A DNA stretch of 64,000 nucleotides from JAGWAJ01 sp026707615 (lineage in GTDB: Bacteria > Acidobacteriota > Vicinamibacteria > Vicinamibacterales > UBA8438). The notes under the pieces were generated by a model. That model was not told the origin of the DNA, ran no database searches, and worked only from the letters and a program-made list of their open reading frames with translations. A program made the translations under genes and the position numbers. Location of the stretch: positions 520,970 to 584,969 of the forward strand of contig CBDBMW010000011.1 in NCBI GenBank assembly GCA_965207595.1, given 5' to 3'. Positions within the stretch are counted from its first letter, which is position 1; each line of letters opens with the position of its first letter. Positions 32,925 through 41,142 of the stretch are shown here, piece after piece.

Positions 32925-35683
32925 CCTGGCCGCTGTGGTTGTGCCGGCTCCTGCCGTACCTGGGCCGTCGTCAGGCCGATGCCGACGTCGAGGAGGAGCT
33001 CCGGCTCCACCTGGAGCTCGAGCGCGAGCGGCAGCGCGAGGCCGGCGCCGAGGAGGGCGAAGCCCGGCGGGCGGCCCGTCGGACGCTGGGCAACGCGGCC
33101 CTGATCCGCGAGCGCACGCGCGACGTGTGGGGCTGGCGCTGGCTGGACGATCTGGCTCGCGACGTGCGCCACGCGGTTCGCGGACTGCGCCGCAACCCCG
33201 GCTTCGCGGCCATGGTGGTGGTCGTGCTGGCGCTCGGCATCGGTGCGAGCACCGCGACGTTCAGCGTGGTCTACGCCGTGCTGCTCAGCCCGCTCCCGTA
33301 CCCCGAGCCCGAACGCATCGTGTCCGTGCGGGGGCTCACGAACGTGACGTTCCCGGCACTTCGCGACGATACGCAGACGTTCGAGCACCTGGCCGCCTAC
33401 AGCGCGCCCCTTCGCTTCACCTGGAGGGGCCCGTCCGGCACGCATGCCCTGCGCGGCTGGGAGGTATCGCCGGCGTTCTTCAGCGGGGTATACGGGATCG
33501 CACCGCACCTCGGCCGGTTCTTCACGGACGAAGAAGCGCTGGCCGGCGCGCATCGGGTCGTGGTGCTGAGCTTCCACGCCTGGCGAGATCGCTTCGGGTC
33601 GGACCCGGAGGTGATCGGGAGGCCGCTCGACCTGGAGGGAGCGCCGTACACCGTGGTGGGCGTTCTGCCGCGGGGCTTCTCCGCGTCGAGTCGGGGCATG
33701 GAGGTCTGGACGCCGTTGGTCGTTCCTCCCTACGAGCTCCCGGCGCACGAGCTGCCGGATGGCGACTCGACGTTCGCGCGGACCACGATGACCACTCCGA
33801 TGTTCGCGCTTGGACGGGTCCGTGCCGGAGTGTCGCCGCGCCAGGCGACGATCGAGTCGCGCGTGATCGTGCGCCGCGCCCAGCTCGACGTCACCGGGGC
33901 GGCCGGGCCGTCGGTCGGCCGGGATGTGGACGTCGTTCCCCTGCGGGAGGAGCTGGTGCGCGCATCGCGGTCGGCGCTGCTCCTGATCGGGGCCGCCACC
34001 GCGCTGGTCGTGCTGATCGCCTGCGTCAACGGGGCGGGACTGCTTCTGGCGCGAGGCATCACGCGGCGCCGGGAGTCGGCCGTGCGCGCGGCGCTCGGGG
34101 CGGGCCGAGGTCGGGTGGCCCGGCTCCTGCTGACGGAGTCCATCGTGCTGAGCGTGGCGGGCGGAGCAGTCGGCGTCGCCGTTGCGGCGTCGATCGTCCG
34201 GGCGCTGCCCGCTCTGATGCCCGGCTACGTGCCGCGCCTCGACGAGGTCGAAGTCGACGGCACGGTGGTGGCCTTCGCGACCGGCCTGACCGTCGTGCTC
34301 GGCTTGCTGTCCGGCGCGGCGCCGGCGCTGCGATCGTCGCGATCCGACTTCCTGCCCGACCTCAACGAAGGCGGGCAGGCAACGGGCGGTGTCCAGGTGC
34401 GGCGCGGGCGCACACGGGCGGTGCTGGTGGTGACGCAGGTAGCGGTCACCGTTACGTTGCTCGTAGGCGCAACGATGCTTCTTCGCAGCTTCGTCGGGCT
34501 CGTCATCTTCGATCCCGGCTTCGACCGCGTGAACGTCCTGACCGCCAGGATCGGCAACGCGAGCGATCTGAGCGATTCGTACCGCAACGGCGGACCGGCC
34601 TGGAGCGAGGTCGTCGACGGGGGGGAGATCAACCGGCGCTTCTACGATGCGCTGATCCGGAGCGTCGAGCGACACCCCGGTGTGGCGGCCGTGGGGCTGA
34701 CCGACGGCGGGCCGGACACGGGTCCGCTGCTGTTCACGCAGCACACCATCGTGCGCCGGACCGACCGCTTGCAGTCGCGCGAGCTGAGCGACAACCCGCG
34801 GGCCCACGAGCGCGTCGTGACGCCCGGCTACTTCGACGCGATGCGCCTGCGCCTCCGGCAAGGACGATTCCTGACTCCTCTCGATACGGCCGACAGTCCG
34901 AGCGTGGTCGTCCTCAACGAGACTCTCGCGGGTCTGCTGTTCGGGGACGAGTCCCCCATAGGGCGCCGTGTCCTGTTCCGCGGCGGGGCGCACGCCGACG
35001 TGGTGGGTGTCGTCGGAGACCTCAGACACCCGGCGACGGAGGCGGCCGGCGCGTACGTCGACGTCTCGTACGGAGACGGCGGAGCGTCCGCTTCCGCCCC
35101 CGAGGTCTACATGCCGCTCGCCCAGGACATGTTGGGCACGCTGCATTCGCCGGTCCTGGTCGTCCGCACGGCTGCCGATCCCCGGGCGATCGCGCCGTCA
35201 CTGCGTGACGCCGTTTCCGGGGTCGACCCGACCGTGCCGGTCTACGACGTCATGACGCTGGAGGAACGGCTGGCGGCGGCGGTCGCTACGCCGCGTTTGT
35301 ACGCCACGTTGGTGGGCTCGTACTCGGCGATGGCCCTGTTCCTCGCGCTGTTCGGCATCTACGGCCTGCTGAGCCGGGCGGCGGCCGAGCGGCGGGGCGA
35401 GATCGGCATCCGCATGGCGATGGGGGCGCAGCCCAGGACCATCGCGGCGCTCGTCGTCCGCCGCGGAGCCGTCGTCGTCCTCGTGGGCCTCGGGCTCGGC
35501 ACGCTCGGCGCGGTCGCGGCGACCCGACTGCTCGAGAGCTTCCTGTATGGGGTTGCGCCGGACGACCTGACGCCGTACGCGGTCGCCGGGTCGACCGTAG
35601 CCCTCGTCGCGCTCGCTGCCTGCTGGCTGCCGGCGAGGCGCGCTGCGCGGGTCAACCCGACCGACGCCCTCCGCGCGGAATGA
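32921..35683 (+). CDS. ADOP-type orphan ABC permease
   Basis: 920 aa. Prefix domain about 1-75 (YLGRRQADADVEEELRLHLE), then WRWLDDLARDVRHAVRGLRR and the first TM helix, periplasmic MacB-like domain, FtsX helices with RRRESAVRAALGAG, a second MacB/FtsX half and the end GEIGIRMAMGAQ to RRAARVNPTDALRAE. No ATPase is nearby. The DNA coding residues about 70-115 is almost identical to the start of the third ADOP at 41143. The gene is followed within 170 bp by a group II intron. Confidence 0.9.
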   Translation: MTWPLWLCRLLPYLGRRQADADVEEELRLHLELERERQREAGAEEGEARRAARRTLGNAALIRERTRDVWGWRWLDDLARDVRHAVRGLRRNPGFAAMVVVVLALGIGASTATFSVVYAVLLSPLPYPEPERIVSVRGLTNVTFPALRDDTQTFEHLAAYSAPLRFTWRGPSGTHALRGWEVSPAFFSGVYGIAPHLGRFFTDEEALAGAHRVVVLSFHAWRDRFGSDPEVIGRPLDLEGAPYTVVGVLPRGFSASSRGMEVWTPLVVPPYELPAHELPDGDSTFARTTMTTPMFALGRVRAGVSPRQATIESRVIVRRAQLDVTGAAGPSVGRDVDVVPLREELVRASRSALLLIGAATALVVLIACVNGAGLLLARGITRRRESAVRAALGAGRGRVARLLLTESIVLSVAGGAVGVAVAASIVRALPALMPGYVPRLDEVEVDGTVVAFATGLTVVLGLLSGAAPALRSSRSDFLPDLNEGGQATGGVQVRRGRTRAVLVVTQVAVTVTLLVGATMLLRSFVGLVIFDPGFDRVNVLTARIGNASDLSDSYRNGGPAWSEVVDGGEINRRFYDALIRSVERHPGVAAVGLTDGGPDTGPLLFTQHTIVRRTDRLQSRELSDNPRAHERVVTPGYFDAMRLRLRQGRFLTPLDTADSPSVVVLNETLAGLLFGDESPIGRRVLFRGGAHADVVGVVGDLRHPATEAAGAYVDVSYGDGGASASAPEVYMPLAQDMLGTLHSPVLVVRTAADPRAIAPSLRDAVSGVDPTVPVYDVMTLEERLAAAVATPRLYATLVGSYSAMALFLALFGIYGLLSRAAAERRGEIGIRMAMGAQPRTIAALVVRRGAVVVLVGLGLGTLGAVAATRLLESFLYGVAPDDLTPYAVAGSTVALVALAACWLPARRAARVNPTDALRAE

Positions 35684-35849
35684 TGCCGTAGACGCCGCCG
35701 CGTGCGCGTGAGCCGGATCGCGCATTCACCAGGACGGGCAGGCCCGGATGTCTCGCCGACGCTACGCCGCGCCGCCGTCACCGGCTCGACGCCAAACGGG
35801 GCGCGTTGCCTCCGCGCCGGCCAGCGTCAACGGCTTTGCCGTCCTCCGC

Positions 35850-37726
35850 GTGTGCCGAGCATGACCGACAGCTTGGAGGTGCAAGTCCTCTACCCAGCCT
35901 GATGGCGGCGAAGGATTAGCGAAGCGCAAGGGCGTCGTCGCGAGGCGGGGTCTGAAGGAAGCGCGGAGCAAAGCTGCGACCTGATGAACAAGAACCGGAT
36001 GCGAGGCCTACCCGGCCGGACGAGCGAGCGCGAAATCGTGAAGTCCGCAGCCATCAAGGGCCGGGGTGGTAAATCCGGCGGGGATGCGGCGAAGGCGGTC
36101 GGTCTTACCTCGGGAGGTCTGCGCCGTGTCCGGAATTCCCGGACTGAACGGGTCCGCAAGGCCCGTGACCGCGGCGCAGAAGTCAGCAGAGGGCATAGTA
36201 GCCGGTTCGCCGGCGAAGGCCCGAACGGCGGACAGGGTCAGTAGGACGGCAACGCTCATGCGGACCAAGCGGCAGAACATCCAGTTGGAGCTGGCCTTGG
36301 AGCCGGCAGCGAAGGGTGAAGCCCCGAGCGCCGACGCCCAAGGGACCGAAGCCCGCACGGCGCGTGCCGAGCCCGAACGCCCGGCGGCCGGGCAGCAACC
36401 GTCGATGGAAGCGGTCGTCGAGCCCGGCAACTTGAAGAAGGCGCTGGCACGTGTCCGGCGCAACAAGGGGGCGCCCGGCGTCGACGGCATGACCGTCGAG
36501 GAGCTGGGCGATCACCTGAAGGGCCACTGGCCCGAGATCCGGTCCCGACTCCTCGCCGGCACCTACACCCCGCAGCCGGTACGGCGGGTCGAGATACCGA
36601 AGCCGTCGGGCGGCGTCCGCCTGCTCGGCGTGCCGACGGTGCTCGACCGCTTCATCCAGCAGGCGGTGATGCAGGTGCTGCAGGAGGAGTGGGACCCCGG
36701 CTTCTCGGCTGCGAGCTACGGGTTTCGGCCCGGACGCTCGGCCCATCAGGCAGTCAGGCGCGCGCAGGAGCACATCCTTGCGGGCCTTGACTTCGTCGTG
36801 GACCTCGACCTGGAGAAGTTCTTCGACCGGGTCAATCACGACATCCTGATGGGTCTGCTAGCCAAGCGGGTGGCCGACAAACGCCTGCTCAGGCTCATCC
36901 GCGGCTTCCTGGCCGCGGGCGTGCTCGACGGCGGGCTGGTCGGCCCGACCACCAAGGGGACGCCGCAGGGCGGGCCGCTCTCGCCGCTGCTATCGAACCT
37001 GATGCTGGACGTCCTGGACCGGGAACTGGAGACGCGCGGCCACCGCTTCGTCCGCTACGCCGACGACTGCAACATCTACGTGCGGTCCCGGCGGGCGGGC
37101 GAGCGGGTCATGGCGAGCGTGACCAACTTCCTCGCCCGGCGGCTGAAGCTGACGGTGAACGCAGCCAAGAGCGCGGTGGACCGCCCGTCGGCGCGGGCTT
37201 TCCTGGGCTTCAGCTTCACGGCCGGACCGACGCCTCAGCGGGTCGTCTCACCGAAGGCGCTCGCCCGGTTCAAGACGCGGGTTCGGGAACTGACGCGCCG
37301 CACGAAGCGCGTCAGCTTCACCCGTCTCGTGGAGGAGCTGTCCCGCTACCTCGTTGGGTGGCGGGGCTACTTCGGACTCTGCGAGGACCCCTACGTCCTG
37401 CTCCGCCTCGACCAGTGGACCCGTCGGCGGCTTCGCGCCGTCGCCTGGACGCACTGGAAGCGTGCGCGCACTCGCTTCGCGGCGCTGCGCCGTCGCGGCG
37501 TCGGCAAGAGACTGGCAGCCCAGACCGCCAGTAGCGCCCACGGCCCCTGGCGGATCAGCCACAGCCCGGCACTCAGCATCGCGCTGCCCAATGCCTGCTT
37601 CGCCCGGATCGGCCTCGCATCCGTCGCTGCAGGCCATGCCCTTAACTCCGTCGAACCGCCGTGTACGGACCCGTACGCACGGTGGTGTGGGAGGGGCGGA
37701 GCCGCGAGGCTCCCCCCTATCCCGAT
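35850..37726 (+). mobile_element. group II intron
   Basis: The likely 5' end is GTGTG at 35850 (consensus GUGYG). Domain I features such as GGAGGTGCAAGTCCTC (35875-35890) follow. A reverse transcriptase/maturase is encoded inside. Domain V is at 37653-37688, and domain VI is a hairpin of GGGGCGGAGCC with GGCTCCCCCC followed by TATCCCGAT, which I take as the 3' end at 37726. Length is about 1.88 kb. The 3' exon is the in-frame C-terminus of hsdR; the 5' exon shows no hsdR. End points are inferred from consensus and could shift by a few bases. Confidence 0.88.
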
Positions 37727-37823
37727 TGCGCTCGGCATCACGACAGCGCCGTACGAGTGCTCGGCGACGAGAAGCTGGGGGACATCGCCCGCGAACTCGT
37801 CGAGACCGTACGGAACAACCTGA
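36258..37823 (+). CDS. ltrA: group II intron reverse transcriptase/maturase
   Basis: 521 aa from ATG 36258 (MRTKRQNIQLELALEPAAKG). Reverse transcriptase blocks: NKGAPGVDGMTVEELGDHLK, RRVEIPKPSGGVRLLGVPTV, YGFRPGRSAHQAV, DLDLEKFFDRVNHDIL, TTKGTPQGGPLSPLLSNLML and the catalytic YADDCNIYVRS. The maturase X domain follows (LSRYLVGWRGYFGLCEDPYV). No HNH endonuclease domain is present. The frame runs through domain V (SVEPPCTDPYARWCGRGG) as in many relatives, and its stop lies about 95 bp past the intron end, in the hsdR exon, so the last 32 residues depend on the insertion site. Confidence 0.93.
   Translation: MRTKRQNIQLELALEPAAKGEAPSADAQGTEARTARAEPERPAAGQQPSMEAVVEPGNLKKALARVRRNKGAPGVDGMTVEELGDHLKGHWPEIRSRLLAGTYTPQPVRRVEIPKPSGGVRLLGVPTVLDRFIQQAVMQVLQEEWDPGFSAASYGFRPGRSAHQAVRRAQEHILAGLDFVVDLDLEKFFDRVNHDILMGLLAKRVADKRLLRLIRGFLAAGVLDGGLVGPTTKGTPQGGPLSPLLSNLMLDVLDRELETRGHRFVRYADDCNIYVRSRRAGERVMASVTNFLARRLKLTVNAAKSAVDRPSARAFLGFSFTAGPTPQRVVSPKALARFKTRVRELTRRTKRVSFTRLVEELSRYLVGWRGYFGLCEDPYVLLRLDQWTRRRLRAVAWTHWKRARTRFAALRRRGVGKRLAAQTASSAHGPWRISHSPALSIALPNACFARIGLASVAAGHALNSVEPPCTDPYARWCGRGGAARLPPIPIALGITTAPYECSATRSWGTSPANSSRPYGTT
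37653..37688 (+). ncRNA. group II intron domain V
   Basis: A near-perfect stem pairs ACCGCCGTG with CACGGTGGT around an internal GTACGG/CCGTAC stem, the expected catalytic hairpin. It overlaps the maturase reading frame. Confidence 0.8.
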
Positions 37824-37981
37824 CCATCGACTGGACGCGACGGGAGAACGTCCGCGCCAAACTCCGCGTCCTCGTGAAGCGCGTCCTGCGGAAGTACGGC
37901 TACCCGCCGGACAAGCAGGAGTCGGCGACCCGCACGGTGCTGGAGCAGGCCGAGGTGCTCTCGACCGGCTGGGCGGCGTGA
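37727..37981 (+). pseudogene. hsdR: orphan 3' exon of type I restriction gene hsdR
   Basis: The frame starting at the first base after the intron reads HHDSAVRVLGDEKLGDIARE and continues TIDWTRRENVRAKLRVLVKR, then LRKYGYPPDKQESATRTVLE, to a stop. This is the C-terminal helical region of HsdR motor subunits, about 80 residues of a protein of about 1000. The rest of hsdR, and hsdM/hsdS, are not in the window. The ATG of the short open frame lies inside the intron, so the fragment has no start of its own. It is a remnant left by deletion or by rearrangement at the intron. Confidence 0.85.
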
Positions 37982-38044
37982 AGGTGTCCTGATCACGACG
38001 CGAGTGCGGGGGGAATCGGGCGGCTCGGGGTGCCACCTTCATGC

Positions 38045-38533
38045 TCACCGGCCGGTCGTGAAGTCCAGAGCCTCAATAAACTGGTACGTATTGCAGTGCG
38101 GCACGTGAAGATCATCACACACGTCCGGGATATGGCGGTTTGCGCGCCCTTTCTTCGGCTTCGACACCTCGGTCGTGACGAAGGTCCGCCGTCCAGGATC
38201 ACCGAGCGCGTAGGCGATGAGAAACGGGTCGCGACCGACTCGCTCGATCTCCTCGTCGCTCAGATCCGGCGCGTAGCCCTGGCCCGTTACTCGGGCGACC
38301 AAGGTCTCGTTGACGTGCTCGTCGAGCAGTAGCGCGTCGCGATTGTCCTTCAGCCAACGCGTCAGATCGTCTTCTCTGCCGGCAAGAATCTCCTCGTACA
38401 TCTCCAGCGGGATCTTCACTTGGTGCCCGCTCGCGCGATCGACCAGCCACTCCCAGAACTCGGGCACGCGTCCGAGCGGGTAGTAGTCGCGATTCGCATC
38501 GATGAGAACGTTGGCGTCGAGCAGGTAGAGCAA
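38045..38533 (-). CDS. DUF4411 PIN-like putative toxin
   Basis: 162 aa from TTG 38533, placed after a GGGAGG site; the frame extends upstream without a better start. LLYLLDANVLIDANRDYYPL provides the first PIN acidic residue; RVPEFWEWLVDRA, KIPLEMYEEILAG, DPFLIAYAL and HIPDVCDDLHVPH complete the DUF4411 pattern. PIN proteins cleave RNA. It starts 11 bp after the stop of the XRE/ImmA gene, a pairing seen repeatedly for DUF4411 and considered a toxin-antitoxin module. Confidence 0.87.
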   Translation of the reverse strand: MLYLLDANVLIDANRDYYPLGRVPEFWEWLVDRASGHQVKIPLEMYEEILAGREDDLTRWLKDNRDALLLDEHVNETLVARVTGQGYAPDLSDEEIERVGRDPFLIAYALGDPGRRTFVTTEVSKPKKGRANRHIPDVCDDLHVPHCNTYQFIEALDFTTGR

Positions 38534-38544
38534 GCAGCGCCTCC

Positions 38545-39807
38545 CTACCGCGCCTTGGCCGGGCGAAGCATCTTTCCGACCTGCGGGGGCTTTACACCCA
38601 GGATTCTGGCTGCCTTGGTCGTCGACAGCGCTCCAGAGTCCAACATACGGCGGGTGAAACTGAGAAGACCCGGCCCGACCCCGTGCCGACGTACCACGTA
38701 GTAGCTGGGACCGCCCGTGGATTCGCGTGCCGTCGCACGGTGCCGGTCGCGATGGTGTCGCCACTGCTCACGAAAATCTGCCTGGAGGCGCTCAAAGGTC
38801 GGTTGATCTATGCGATTGGCCCGCAGGAGTCGGTAGGCGACCATGGTCCGGCTCAGGTTTCGCTCGCGGGCGAACTGGCCGATATGGTGCCGTTGTTCGA
38901 CGACCCCAGACCCTCGCGCGATGTCGATCTCATCGAGCGTTCGTGCGGGCAGCAGCCATTCGGCGGCAACACTGTTGCAGAACTCTTCGATCTCGGTTTC
39001 CGCGTTCACGCCAGCAAATCCGGATTGGCCGAGGAGTAGGTGGGTCAACTCGTGCAGGAGCGTGAATGACCGCGCGGCCCTGGAGTCGTTGTCGTTGATG
39101 ACCACGAACGGAGCCACATCGTCCGCGATCGCGAGGCCGCGAAACACCTCTACGTTGATGGCCGTGTGGTGACTGCCGAGATCTCCCTTGAGCAGAACGA
39201 ATACGCCAGACTCCTCCGTTCGCGAACGGAGCAGCCGGAATGCGGACTCCGCGGACGGCTCCGCGTAGTACCTCGTCGCGTTCAGATCGTCGCCGAGCAC
39301 CTGGCCCAGAGAGGTCGCCGCGCGTTGCCGCAGTCGGGCGGTCTGTCGCTTGCTGCGGAGTACTCGGCGCAACGATTCGATCTCCGTTCCCGCGTTCTCG
39401 CTTCGCAGCAGGCAACCGACGAACGGCAGAGGCTCGGCTTCGTCCTCAGCCTCTAGCGCGGCCCGAACCATGTTCTGGCGACTCTGGAGGTTGCGGACCA
39501 GCGCATCGACGACGGCATCCGTCTCCGAAGAACGAACCCCAGGCAGCGTGCGGAACTCTGGGAGACGGTCATCCCGACGCGGTGGTGCGTTCAAGTAAAA
39601 GGCGAGGAGCGGGCGCCGGTAGTGGTGCGCCATCCTGACGAGGGTCCGTCGCGAGGGCTTCTCCTCGCCGCGTTCCAGAGCCCCGAGCCGATCGACAGCT
39701 GCCACGCCGCGGGCATCTCTGATGCCGACCCTCGCGACGGCATCTTGGAGAGTCAGACCCGCGGTCTCGCGTGCCCAGACGAGGATTTCAGGATTGACTG
39801 CCGGCAT
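38545..39807 (-). CDS. XRE helix-turn-helix with ImmA/IrrE metallopeptidase domain
   Basis: 420 aa from ATG 39807 (MPAVNPEILVWARETAGLTL). The XRE-like HTH occupies about 1-60; the ImmA/IrrE domain carries the zinc motif FTLLHELTHLLLG (HExxH) with a later Glu in NAETEIEEFCNSVAAEWLLP. The C-terminal 90 residues contain FARERNLSRTMVAYRLLRAN and a last helix pair (ARILGVKPPQVGKML), possibly a second HTH. ImmA/IrrE proteases cleave repressors; in this pairing the protein is expected to be the antitoxin/regulator of the DUF4411 gene. Confidence 0.88.
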   Translation of the reverse strand: MPAVNPEILVWARETAGLTLQDAVARVGIRDARGVAAVDRLGALERGEEKPSRRTLVRMAHHYRRPLLAFYLNAPPRRDDRLPEFRTLPGVRSSETDAVVDALVRNLQSRQNMVRAALEAEDEAEPLPFVGCLLRSENAGTEIESLRRVLRSKRQTARLRQRAATSLGQVLGDDLNATRYYAEPSAESAFRLLRSRTEESGVFVLLKGDLGSHHTAINVEVFRGLAIADDVAPFVVINDNDSRAARSFTLLHELTHLLLGQSGFAGVNAETEIEEFCNSVAAEWLLPARTLDEIDIARGSGVVEQRHHIGQFARERNLSRTMVAYRLLRANRIDQPTFERLQADFREQWRHHRDRHRATARESTGGPSYYVVRRHGVGPGLLSFTRRMLDSGALSTTKAARILGVKPPQVGKMLRPAKAR

Positions 39808-40029
39808 TCGCTCCGACAGTAGAGTAGCACCCTCGACTGACGTGGCTTCGGCAGCGTCGGCGGTCGCGCTGGAGCCGGGGTCGATGCGGCCATCGGCGCT
39901 CAGGGCCATGCTCGGAGGGATTCGAGAATAGTCCGTGGACGGTCCGATTCGTCCGCTGGCAGCGACTTCCGGACGTGGGATGCAACGGGGGGGAACGCCG
40001 AGCGCAGGCTTGTAAATGGCTCATCATAA

Positions 40030-41062
40030 GTAGTTTACGGGAAATCGACACCCGAAGCCCTGGCTGCCGCGGAACCGGCCCTGGTCGAACGCCTCGACGC
40101 GCTGGGACAGCTGACCGCGACGCTCATCGTCGATCAGGACGGGGCAGTGCGCCGGGTGCGCTTCGCGGATGACCTCGAAGAGGGATCTCCGCCGGCCGTT
40201 TCTGGATGTGCTCGATGCGGCGCGCTTCGATCCCACGACGCTCGACTTGCGCGTGTCGCGCCGGGGCGTGGAGGTGGCCTCGCGACGTGGCGACGGGGCA
40301 GAGCTGGAACGCCGCCTCGCGGAGACCTACCGCCTGCCGGAGGGCCGCGTTCTCGATCTGCGGCTGCCGCCGCATCCTCCCGAGCGTATGGACTTGTATC
40401 GCACCCACCCCGCGCAGGCTCGGGTGATCCCGGGCGGTCCGGACATGATGACCATCGTCTGGAGTGATGACCGTCCAACGGCGCAGCGGATGTGCTTCGG
40501 GTGCGATCGGCTGGTCGACCTGCTGGAGGACCTGGGCGTACGCCGCGGCGCGGTCCGTTTCGAAGGAAGCGCCGAAGATACGCGGATCCGCGCGGACGTC
40601 GTCAGGCGCGAGCGTGCCACGCGGGAGGAGCTCCTCGGCGAGCTCCCGCAGGTGCTCCGCGAGCGGCTCGACCTGGACCTTCGGTTCCGGATGGTTGCCG
40701 AGCCGTCCCGCACCCTCGTGCTGCGGGGCGCGGTCGGCGAGCTTCCACCGGACGACGAAGCCGGGGGCCGCGGCGTGCTGCATGTCTTCACCGACGGCCG
40801 GAACGAACCCGGCGTCGGCGGCGGAGGCCTGGTCTCGACCGCGGGGATGGCCGCGATGCTGTCCGGCCACCTGGAGATGCCGGTAGTCGACGAGACGAAC
40901 GAGCCCGACGCGGAGTCGTTCCAGCTACGGCTGCATGATTCGGCTTACCAGACGCAGCGGCTGGACCTGCTGATTCGGAACCTCGAGGCGCAGACGGACC
41001 TCGACATCGCGGTCGAGGAACGCGCCAACGAAGTCCTCATCGTGTCCCACGATCCGTCGTAG
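40030..41062 (+). pseudogene. TIGR03435-like soil-associated protein, frameshifted and 5'-truncated
   Basis: From about 40045 one frame reads LVERLDALGQLTATLIVDQD and VRRVRFADDLEE; from 40185 the next frame reads DLRRPFLDVLDAARFDP. Removing one G from the GGG at 40182-40184 joins them into FADDLEEDLRRPFLDVL. The upstream frame reaches a stop at 40027 with no start codon, so the 5' end is missing too. The C-terminal part (GLVSTAGMAAMLSGHLEMPV, LIVSHDPS) resembles the TIGR03435 family of acidobacterial soil-associated proteins. An ATG at 40169 could give a 297-aa product but would omit the conserved start. Confidence 0.7.
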
Positions 41063-41142
41063 AGTCTTCGGGTGCTCCGCGGTCGATACGTGCGCCCGGC
41101 CGGTCGCGCGCCGACGCTCCCACGAGCGGACGGGGTGGCGCG

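Noticed and set aside
37661..37726. ATG at 37661 as the start of the HsdR fragment
   Set aside because: It lies in intron domain V; the HsdR homology begins only after the intron end.
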